From JAAZBG01 sp964390065 (GTDB taxonomy: Bacteria > Fibrobacterota > Chitinivibrionia > Chitinivibrionales > Chitinispirillaceae), in assembly GCA_964390065.1 (NCBI GenBank), contig CAYMGX010000076.1, forward strand, positions 1 through 18,736: a DNA stretch of 18,736 nt, read 5' to 3'. Positions 7,917 through 13,964 of this stretch are shown here, one piece after another. The first letter of the stretch is position 1. Each line of letters opens with the position of its first letter. The translations under genes and the position numbers were made by a program. Under the pieces are notes generated by a model. That model saw only the letters and a list, made by a program, of their open reading frames with translations. It was not told the DNA's origin and ran no database searches.

Positions 7917-8768
7917 CTATTGTTTCGACAAATCCGGTTTAACCTGAACTTCAGTTTCGCTGTATTCATTTGAATCGCAGAATTCGTCGAAATACTTACA
8001 CCCGACGCAGGCTTCATTGACATATTGAAAGGAGATTCCCTCAACCATGCCCTCTACGATCCAGCATGGATCTTTCGTATTTGAAACTTTCTTGTAACAT
8101 TCATCGCAGCGAGTTGCGTTTGCGGGATTTTGTCCCTTCCAGTATACCCAGCATGGAACACGTGTTTTTATAACCCGGGGAGGCTTAGGTGCCGGCCTGT
8201 TTGCAGCTTCAATGGCCTCCTGTTCCTTTCGTGCCAAATTCTGAAGATACTTGACTGCATCCTCGGGATTTTCATAAATACGAAGCAGCTTTTCGAGCTT
8301 TGTTGACAATAAAATAGTGCGTACAGTATCTTTTACTCCAACAATAAGCAGCACCCCTTTATGAGCCTCACACTCCTTGTGCATCTTGATCAGTTGTCCA
8401 AGCCCGCAGGAATAGATGTTAGTCACATTTGAAACATCCATCAGGACTTTGAATTTTTTATTGGTCTTTAAACTTGTCCAGACCTGATCCAGGGCACGGG
8501 TTTTATCGTTATTAATCGATCCCTCACACGTAACAATGGCGACATCACTGTTTAAGCTCGATGATATCCCGGTATTTTGATGCATTTTCTGGTAATAGGG
8601 GCATTTGCGGCATTTTTGAAACTGTTGCCTGTTTTCTTCCTGATAAACGCCCTTGATCACCCAGCACTTGATACTCTCCATCTCGTCAGGAAGGTCTTTG
8701 TATGTTTTCCAGATAATACAATTCTGACGTTCCTGCTCGCTGCATTTCGTTATTTCAAAGCACTTCAC
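7917..8768 (-). CDS. STAS-domain protein flanked by two Cys-rich CW modules
   Basis: 283-aa protein of unknown role. The N-terminal module (1-60) has C3, C9, C17, C35-W36, C53 and C56 and ends CRKCPYY. The central part (about 70-180) looks like a STAS domain, as in anti-sigma-factor antagonists: DVAIVTCEGSI opens it and DVSNVTNIYSCGLGQL is its core loop. The C-terminal module (206-264) has C206-W207, C221, C224, C235-W236, C254, C257 and C264 and ends CVGCKYF. The modules resemble the 'two-CW' Cys-rich domain known from anaerobes (from memory) and could bind metal. In SpoIIAA-type antagonists the core reads DSSGLG with the second Ser phosphorylated; here it is YSCGLG, so Cys121 sits at that place. 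The start is GTG with GAAAGG 8 nt upstream. No kinase or phosphatase partner is adjacent. Confidence 0.8.
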   Translation of the reverse strand: MKCFEITKCSEQERQNCIIWKTYKDLPDEMESIKCWVIKGVYQEENRQQFQKCRKCPYYQKMHQNTGISSSLNSDVAIVTCEGSINNDKTRALDQVWTSLKTNKKFKVLMDVSNVTNIYSCGLGQLIKMHKECEAHKGVLLIVGVKDTVRTILLSTKLEKLLRIYENPEDAVKYLQNLARKEQEAIEAANRPAPKPPRVIKTRVPCWVYWKGQNPANATRCDECYKKVSNTKDPCWIVEGMVEGISFQYVNEACVGCKYFDEFCDSNEYSETEVQVKPDLSKQ

Positions 8769-8800
8769 GGTGTATACCTTTCAAGCATTGTTTGATTGGA

Positions 8801-8983
8801 GTGGGAGAAGAAAGGTTAAGGTTGAGGTTAAGGTTAAGAAAATGGATGAGAAGGAAAAACACATTCCTTAATTATTCTTTAATCCTGATCTTTACCTCTA
8901 CCTTAATCTTAATCTTAATCTTAATCTTAGCCTTAATCTTAGCCTTAGCCTTAGCCTTGACCTCTCACCCTCTACCTTCCCAC
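8801..8983 (+). repeat. Hexanucleotide-repeat hairpin element
   Basis: The left arm is purine-rich, with AAGGTT units at 8812, 8818 and 8830 and GAGGTT at 8824. The right arm is pyrimidine-rich, with nine units from 8905 to 8958: AATCTT x4, AGCCTT, AATCTT, AGCCTT x3. The element is bounded by GTGGGA (8801-8806) and its complement TCCCAC (8978-8983). As plus-strand RNA, AAGGUU pairs with both AAUCUU and AGCCUU using one G-U each. It lies between the comF 3' end and the STAS gene 5' end. It may also act as a hairpin ending lgt-comF transcripts. Confidence 0.8.
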
Positions 8984-9040
8984 TAAGTATATAAACAAAC
9001 CACTATTACTGCAAGTTTAACATATCCTGAACATTCCTGA

Positions 9041-9775
9041 TCAATCTCTTGCAATTGACATAACTGTAACAGATTCACAACCGGCAGCGATGATCACATT
9101 AGCACATTCTGTGATAGTTGCACCAGTTGTAATTACATCGTCGACAAGCAGTACCCGTTTACCGGCAAGCCGGGATTCAGCCTTTTTCCGAAGTGCGAAT
9201 GCGTTCCTTATATTACTGCCCCGTTCGCTTTTGTCGAGCTTTGTCTGTGTACCGGTACTTCTCACCCTGTAAACTACATCCCCTGCAACCGGGATTTTTG
9301 TGATTGAAGAGATCCCTTTTGCAAACCATTCCGCCTGATTATAGCCACGTTTCCGGAGCCGGGTCCAGTGCAGGGGAACCGGTATAATAATATCAACATT
9401 GCTATTTAAAGATAATAGTCCGGGGTGATACCCGGCAAGATCGGCTGCCAATGTTCTCTTACCATTATACTTGATATTACGGATCAGTGATTGGGTATGT
9501 TCATTGTAGTCGAAAATCGAAATGATTGATGTGAAAGGAAAATCCCACGCTACGGAACAAGTACAGCTCCGAATGTTCTGATTCAGGCCGCACCAGCTGC
9601 AGGCATCCCTGTTGTAACTGTTTTCTTTAAGTTTTGAGACACAGGCATCACAGAACCATTTTTCATCCGGATGCCGAATCGTGTCACAGATGATACATAA
9701 TTCAGGAAAAAAGTATGTGTATATTCCCGAAAAAAGACCGGTTTTAGCTTTTTGAAGCAACTCCGGTAGTTGCAT
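9041..9775 (-). CDS. comF: ComF family phosphoribosyltransferase-like protein
   Basis: About 244-aa cytosolic protein of the ComF/GntX family, linked to DNA uptake and recombination; the exact biochemical role is unsettled. In the longest frame (start 9799) an N-terminal zinc-ribbon-like part has CIIC (35-38), CDAC (50-53), CSWC (67-70) and C79/C81. A type I PRTase fold follows, with IIIPVPLHWTRLRKRGYNQAE and the PRPP loop VLLVDDVITTGATITEC (216-232). Three ATGs compete: 9799, 9784 and 9775. I chose 9775 because only it has a plausible ribosome site (AGGAA about 9 nt upstream). It then overlaps the end of lgt by 32 bp, and by 56 bp from 9799. The overlap implies co-transcription and probable coupling with lgt. 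Confidence 0.9.
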   Translation of the reverse strand: MQLPELLQKAKTGLFSGIYTYFFPELCIICDTIRHPDEKWFCDACVSKLKENSYNRDACSWCGLNQNIRSCTCSVAWDFPFTSIISIFDYNEHTQSLIRNIKYNGKRTLAADLAGYHPGLLSLNSNVDIIIPVPLHWTRLRKRGYNQAEWFAKGISSITKIPVAGDVVYRVRSTGTQTKLDKSERGSNIRNAFALRKKAESRLAGKRVLLVDDVITTGATITECANVIIAAGCESVTVMSIARD

Positions 9776-10586
9776 TTTTCTCATTTCCTGAAGTTTCATC
9801 TTTAAAGAGATAGTTTTTAAGAATTAGTCCAGAAAAAACAATGAATAATACAATACAAACAACCTGATTATGACTTAGAGGACCGACCTTTTCCGATGCA
9901 CTGTAAAAACGGCTGAAATCAACCATAAACCTCAGGATTGCATACATGATACCAACCACATAAAACTGCAATCCGGTAAATGGTTTAAACCGTCCAATGA
10001 GTAACACCGTAAGTCCAATCACCAGCCCCCCCGCAGACTCAAACAATTGCGACATGTAGAGTGCATCAGCGTGAATATGAGCCTGATAAGCTCCAGCCGG
10101 GCTTGAAAGTGGAAAACTGGCTGAAAAAGAACCATGTCCTGCTCCACCATAACAGCAGCCGTTCAGAAAACAGCCGATTCTTGTTAGCATAATTCCAAAT
10201 CCCACACTTGGAGCCATTGCGTCCGCATAAGGAAGAAAAGGAATTTTTTTTATTTTAAAAAAGATGACACCGGCAACAACGGCTCCAATAAAACCGCCAT
10301 ACATTACGAGACCGCCAATACCGACGGTTCCACCCTGAAACGGATTGACAATTGACAACAAGTTATCTTTGAATTCATCAAAGTGAAGTCCGACATAGTA
10401 GAGCCTGGATCCGATAATCGCTGCGAGAATCACCCAAAACGCGACATCAGGAATAATGTTAGGATCAAGACCAGCTTTTTTAGCTCTGTAACTGGATAAT
10501 AAAATACCGAAGAGAAACGATAACGCCAGCATAACACCATAGGAATGGATAGGAAATGATCCGATATGAAACAACTCAGAATGCAT
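9744..10586 (-). CDS. lgt: Prolipoprotein diacylglyceryl transferase
   Basis: 280-aa inner-membrane enzyme that transfers diacylglyceryl from phosphatidylglycerol to the lipobox cysteine of prolipoproteins, the first step of lipoprotein maturation. About seven hydrophobic segments are visible, with the N-terminal FPIHSYGVMLAL, the GGLVMYGGFIG loop (91-101) and the signature RIGCFLNGCCYG (136-147). The essential His103 of E. coli Lgt aligns with Tyr96 here (MYGG instead of FHGG), a change I believe is common outside proteobacteria. The C-terminal tail (about 263-280) is hydrophilic. AAAGG lies 7 nt upstream of the ATG. It is first in a lgt-comF unit. Confidence 0.97.
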   Translation of the reverse strand: MHSELFHIGSFPIHSYGVMLALSFLFGILLSSYRAKKAGLDPNIIPDVAFWVILAAIIGSRLYYVGLHFDEFKDNLLSIVNPFQGGTVGIGGLVMYGGFIGAVVAGVIFFKIKKIPFLPYADAMAPSVGFGIMLTRIGCFLNGCCYGGAGHGSFSASFPLSSPAGAYQAHIHADALYMSQLFESAGGLVIGLTVLLIGRFKPFTGLQFYVVGIMYAILRFMVDFSRFYSASEKVGPLSHNQVVCIVLFIVFSGLILKNYLFKDETSGNEKNATTGVASKS

Positions 10587-10961
10587 ATTCAGCCTTTCTA
10601 AATATTAATCATCAACCGATATTTTAATCGTAACCCTTACACGTTTATGACCAGATATGCCCATCCGACACTTGCCAGTGGTTATACCCGGAACTCTCTG
10701 CCTGAAACGTGGCCAGGATCAGCCATAAATATAATACGTATAGTAAACATTTTGAAACAAAATAGCACTATTAGTCCCAAAACCATAAGGAAAGACTCAA
10801 TTTTTCATCCATCGCAATAAACGCAGTTGCTGACATCAATGTGTTCGCGGTTAAACTACTTACAACATTTTTCCAGTTTTTTTAATATTTTCAAAAAAAA
10901 ACGTTAATAATATTTGAATTTTATCTGGTCAATAATTTATTTATATACTTGGTCAAAACTG
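10587..10961. other. Long intergenic stretch without a gene, AT-tract region
   Basis: Divergent spacer between lgt (minus) and the DUF2934 gene (plus). It holds a GC-richer patch at about 10640-10725 with no start-bearing frame, and an AT-rich part at 10870-10960 with a T7 run and an A9 run about 10 bp apart, which suggests intrinsic DNA bending upstream of the DUF2934 promoter. I see no RNA gene or repeat. Confidence 0.5.
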
Positions 10962-10989
10962 CTGACATAGTAATGATATAATTTATATA
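10962..10989 (+). promoter_or_regulatory. Candidate sigma-70 promoter for the DUF2934 gene
   Basis: CTGACA (10962-10967, 5 of 6 to the -35 consensus), a 16-bp spacer, then TATATA (10984-10989). The start codon is about 65 nt downstream. An alternative -10, TATAAT at 10977-10982, lacks a correctly spaced -35. Confidence 0.45.
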
Positions 10990-11055
10990 GCAGTTAAAAA
11001 AGGTATATAAGTATTTTAATTCCCATCTTTTGACATACAACTATCAGGAGGAACC

Positions 11056-11352
11056 ATGGAGTCTGTTCATGAATTAATTGCAAGGCGCGCTTACGAGTTA
11101 TTTCTTGCTCGTGGTGGTGAAAATGGCTATGCGATCCAGGATTGGGTTGAGGCAGAAAAAGAGATTCTCGCTCAAGTCGATAAAGAACGCAGGGAAGTAG
11201 CCAAGGAAAAAGCAGAAAAAGCAGAAGCAAAGAAGCCGGCAGTTGCCCCAGCAGCTCCAGTATCGGCATCAAAGGTTGAAGCTGCAAAAACATCACCGAA
11301 AGCCACTCCTGCAGAAGTCAGGAAGGTACCTGTAAAAAAAGGTTCCAGGTAA
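11056..11352 (+). CDS. DUF2934 domain protein with Lys/Ala/Pro tail
   Basis: 98-aa small protein. Residues 5-40 match DUF2934 (ELIARRAYELFLARGGENGYAIQDW, then AEKEI), a short helical domain of unknown function. Residues 41-98 are low-complexity and rich in Lys, Ala, Glu and Pro, ending in the basic VRKVPVKKGSR, reminiscent of histone-H1-like tails and possibly nucleic-acid binding (inference). Consensus AGGAGG lies 5 nt before the ATG, so strong translation is expected. It appears to be a single-gene unit with its own promoter and terminator. Confidence 0.92.
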   Translation: MESVHELIARRAYELFLARGGENGYAIQDWVEAEKEILAQVDKERREVAKEKAEKAEAKKPAVAPAAPVSASKVEAAKTSPKATPAEVRKVPVKKGSR

Positions 11353-11360
11353 TCAAATGA

Positions 11361-11391
11361 GAGGATGACCAGTTGCTGATTGTCCTCTTTT
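11361..11391 (+). terminator. Rho-independent terminator of the DUF2934 gene
   Basis: GAGGATGACCAG (11361-11372) pairs with CTGATTGTCCTC (11376-11387) around a TTG loop, with two G-U pairs and one C-A mismatch, followed by TTTT. It lies 9 bp past the stop. Confidence 0.8.
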
Positions 11392-11581
11392 AACAATTTT
11401 TTCCGTAAAACTTATATTGCATTAAATGCATGCATAATTCATTTTGTGTGGTTGTTATTTTGTGACTTCTTCCACGATGTATTCATTGTTGTTGTGATAC
11501 AATAATACAGGATTGAGGTTGAAGAAAAAACGATATTACTATAACAATTCCATTCATCTCTGACCTTGCGGGACGCAGCTT

Positions 11582-12496
11582 ATGTTAAAACGATACGATT
11601 TACGGGATGGTGGAATTGTTTCCACAGAAAATGCAGATTGTCCAATACTTGTTTTTGTCAATCCGGATAAAGAGGAGATCGCTTACCTTACAACAACCTA
11701 CCAGCTGGACGATCACACGCTCAACTCTGCGCTTGATCCCGACGAACTTTCACGTATCGAATTCGAACATAATCATTTTGCGCTTATTTTCAAACGTCCC
11801 CGGAATTATTCGTCCGAGGAACAATTTATTTTCAAGGTTTCATCAATCGGGATATTTCTCTTTAAAGACAAAATGATCATCCTGATTTCTGAAGATGTAC
11901 CGCTTTTTGATGGGCGTCAGGCATACAAGGTTACATCGTTGCATGATGTTCTTCTCAAGATATTCTATCGTTCTATTGCACATTTTATCCAGCACTTACG
12001 GGTAATCAGCATGATCTCCGACGAGATTGAGCAGAAGGTCAACGAATCAATGGAAAACAAGTACCTGCTGCACATGTTTACATTAGAAAAGAGCCTCGTT
12101 TATTATCTAAATGCGGTGAATTCAAATGCGATGGTGATAGAAAAGCTCAAGAATGCATCATCAAGAATCGGATTTACACCAGAGAATATTGAACTGGTTG
12201 ATGATATCCTTATTGAAAACACACAGTGTCTCAAATTGACAGAAATCTATACAAACATTATTTCCAGCATGATGGACGCGAGGGCGTCAATTGTCAACAA
12301 CAATCTGAACACCCTGATGAAAACGCTCAACCTCTTTACAATCGGCATTATGGTTCCGACCTTTGTTGTCAGCGCGTTTTCCATGAACGTTGCCATTCCA
12401 TTTAAAGACAACCCATTTGCCTTTTTAATAATTCTCGGTTTGTCAGCAACAACACTGGTGTCGTTTCTGCTGTTTTTCAAGTGGAAAAAATGGTAA
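11582..12496 (+). CDS. CorA-family divalent cation transporter
   Basis: 304-aa inner-membrane transporter, probably for Mg2+ or a related ion, working as a pentamer. A large cytosolic alpha/beta N-terminal domain (1-125) leads into long stalk helices (about 126-246), then two C-terminal membrane segments (about 248-266 and 278-299) and a basic KWKKW tail. The loop after the first membrane helix normally carries GMN, the ion-selecting signature. Here it reads SAFSMNVAIPF, so Gly is replaced by Ser267 (codon TCC) while Met-Asn is kept. The ribosome site is weak (GGGA about 8 nt upstream). The gene stands alone, convergent with the carbohydrate-binding gene, and the family member (CorA or another metal-ion type) cannot be fixed from sequence. 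Confidence 0.92.
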   Translation: MLKRYDLRDGGIVSTENADCPILVFVNPDKEEIAYLTTTYQLDDHTLNSALDPDELSRIEFEHNHFALIFKRPRNYSSEEQFIFKVSSIGIFLFKDKMIILISEDVPLFDGRQAYKVTSLHDVLLKIFYRSIAHFIQHLRVISMISDEIEQKVNESMENKYLLHMFTLEKSLVYYLNAVNSNAMVIEKLKNASSRIGFTPENIELVDDILIENTQCLKLTEIYTNIISSMMDARASIVNNNLNTLMKTLNLFTIGIMVPTFVVSAFSMNVAIPFKDNPFAFLIILGLSATTLVSFLLFFKWKKW

Positions 12497-12571
12497 CCGG
12501 TTAATCACCGTTTTCTATCAATATCAGTAATCAGTGTGTGAAATCGAATGTTTTGGGCCTGCCAGACAAGT

Positions 12572-12605
12572 AATAAAAAAGCCGCTTATACACGGCTTTT
12601 TTATT
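12572..12605. terminator. Bidirectional terminator between convergent genes
   Basis: Perfect 13-bp stem: AATAAAAAAGCCG (12572-12584) with CGGCTTTTTTATT (12593-12605), 8-nt loop, T-runs on both strands. It serves corA (plus) and the carbohydrate-binding protein gene (minus). Confidence 0.95.
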
Positions 12606-12624
12606 ATGCTCATTTCTTAACCAA

Positions 12625-13629
12625 TTATTTCGAAATTACAATTGATTCAGAAAAACTGATATTCTTTCCTTTTGCAACAACAAGGTATCTTCCGCTTGAA
12701 AGATGCTTGTCATTGATTGTGATTGATTTACTTGATGCAATACCTGTAAACAGTGTTGAGACTGTGTTTCCCATCAGATCGGTAAGCGTTACACTCAGTT
12801 CCTGTGCCTTTGGCAGATTGAATGAAACGACAGAACCATTTACCGAGAAACCACTTACTGTTTTCGGTGCTTTGAGGTTGAATACTTTTGCAGCAGGAAA
12901 CTTTAGATCATTATAAGTGACACCAACAAATTTGATATCATCAAGCTCCAGCTCAGCATCATTGCCGCCTTTTACCTGAAAGGAAAATTTATTAACCGCA
13001 GACTTACCAGTTGACCATGCCATTGAATTTTTAGCAGGATCTGAATCCTTCTCTGGTGTAAGGTTACTTACAGGAATGGATATTTCTTTCCACGAAGATG
13101 ACAATGTTATCTCGTAACCATACCAACCCCAGTCATAACCTTTTGATGCGATATCTTTTGTTTCAAAATGCATCCTGACTTTACCGGTTCCTTTGACCTT
13201 CATTGATACAGCGGTCATCTTGGATAGATCAAGATATTGCCCTGTTTTGCCAGTATCGGCAAGAAGACACCCTACACCCGCATATGGGTATTGCTCAGTA
13301 GAACTGCTTGTTGAAAGTTTTACATACAGTGAACTATCAGGAACCATTGTTGACTCATTTGATCCTGAAACAATAGGATCACCTTCCTGGTTGGCAACAA
13401 CAGAACCATTTTTATCTGCAAACATATACCAATACCCGCCACCTGTATAAGCTTGGCCCCCGCTGGACATTCCATACACTTCACCAATATTACACTGATT
13501 TGGCGCACCACCATAAGTGTCGCTAAAATCATCAAGGATAACCGGAGCATCAAGATCAACACTTACCTGAGCAGATACTGCTGCTGCACTTAACAGACCT
13601 GCACTGAGAATAGTACGAACGATAGACAT
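12625..13629 (-). CDS. Secreted jelly-roll carbohydrate-binding protein with C-terminal sorting-like domain
   Basis: 334-aa exported protein. A signal peptide covers about 1-20 (VRTILSAGLLSAAAVSA). Residues about 28-237 resemble CBM11/CIA30-type beta-jelly-roll domains: it opens ILDDFSD, has aromatic clusters YWYMFAD (66-72) and YDWGWYGYE (165-173), and closes with ELELDDIKFVG. Residues about 255-334 resemble the type IX secretion sorting/anchoring domain: LSVTLTDLMGNTVSTL, SSGRYLVVAKGK, final SIVISK. No catalytic domain is present, so it may be a standalone binding module for plant or other polysaccharide at the cell surface (inference). GAGG lies about 7 nt before the ATG. Its 5' leader holds a terminator-like hairpin, which suggests attenuation or an upstream small RNA. 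Confidence 0.85.
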   Translation of the reverse strand: MSIVRTILSAGLLSAAAVSAQVSVDLDAPVILDDFSDTYGGAPNQCNIGEVYGMSSGGQAYTGGGYWYMFADKNGSVVANQEGDPIVSGSNESTMVPDSSLYVKLSTSSSTEQYPYAGVGCLLADTGKTGQYLDLSKMTAVSMKVKGTGKVRMHFETKDIASKGYDWGWYGYEITLSSSWKEISIPVSNLTPEKDSDPAKNSMAWSTGKSAVNKFSFQVKGGNDAELELDDIKFVGVTYNDLKFPAAKVFNLKAPKTVSGFSVNGSVVSFNLPKAQELSVTLTDLMGNTVSTLFTGIASSKSITINDKHLSSGRYLVVAKGKNISFSESIVISK

Positions 13630-13683
13630 AGAACACCTCTCTCCTTCGTGTTTTGTTGTTGTTTGTTACCAATTTAGAGGTAA

Positions 13684-13719
13684 AAAAGAACTGTCAGGTT
13701 TACTCCTGGCAGTTCTTTT
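13684..13719 (-). terminator. Strong intrinsic-terminator hairpin in the leader of the secreted protein gene
   Basis: AAAAGAACTGTCAGG (13684-13698) pairs with CCTGGCAGTTCTTTT (13705-13719), 15 bp with one G-U, 6-nt loop. On the minus strand it is followed by TTTTTTA and lies about 55 nt upstream of the start codon at 13629. No annotated minus-strand gene lies upstream, so it would end a leader or an unannotated small RNA. The plus strand has a T-run too. Confidence 0.8.
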
Positions 13720-13868
13720 ATTAAAAATTACACTAACAACAGAAACTGTTGAAAACCAATGTACTGCAAAATTACTCCGGGTAACCTTATAACGATTGTA
13801 AACTTCATCAGGTTACCGGGTGAAATATGTATTCCAAACATTCTTTTGCAATCCCCACATTTATCATT
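13720..13868 (-). other. Non-coding divergent spacer with two further hairpins
   Basis: No ORF is supported here. On the minus strand, going towards the gene, there is a long-loop stem (CCGGTAACC/GGTTACCCGG, arms at 13811-13820 and 13777-13786, one mismatch, 24-nt loop). Next comes CAACAG-TTT-CTGTTG (13737-13751, 6 bp) and then the terminator hairpin. This ordered set could be a structured leader or a small RNA of about 140 nt. I recognise no known riboswitch family. Confidence 0.4.
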
Positions 13869-13876
13869 CCCCCCCC

Positions 13877-13906
13877 TTGTGATAAAAACTATTTTTATGG
13901 TATACT
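13877..13906 (+). promoter_or_regulatory. Candidate sigma-70 promoter of rpoN
   Basis: TTGTGA (13877-13882), an 18-bp spacer, then TATACT (13901-13906, 5 of 6). The chosen rpoN start is about 58 nt downstream. A run of eight C residues (13869-13876) abuts the -35. Confidence 0.55.
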
Positions 13907-13964
13907 ATTTGATTGTACAGCTTTTTTATTTAGCCATTTTAGCGTTTTTTAAGGAGTGACTCTT

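Noticed and set aside
8812..8958. CRISPR array
   Set aside because: The repeats are contiguous 6-bp units with no spacers and no cas genes nearby.
8792..8986. 64-aa plus-strand frame rich in Leu/Ile/Ala (LILILILALILALALAL)
   Set aside because: It only reads through the hexamer repeat, has low complexity and has no gene-like composition outside it; the hydrophobic stretch is a product of the TTAATC/TTAGCC units.
10637..10762. Minus-strand open frame of about 40 codons ending GYNHWQVSDGHIWS in the GC-richer patch upstream of lgt
   Set aside because: No usable start codon or ribosome site and no recognisable family; probably chance or a deeply eroded remnant.
12548..13562. Plus-strand and alternate-frame ORFs across the secreted protein gene (12548-12916, 13193-13450, 13320-13562)
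   Set aside because: Shadows of the 334-aa gene, which has a signal peptide, family-like domains and a good ribosome site.
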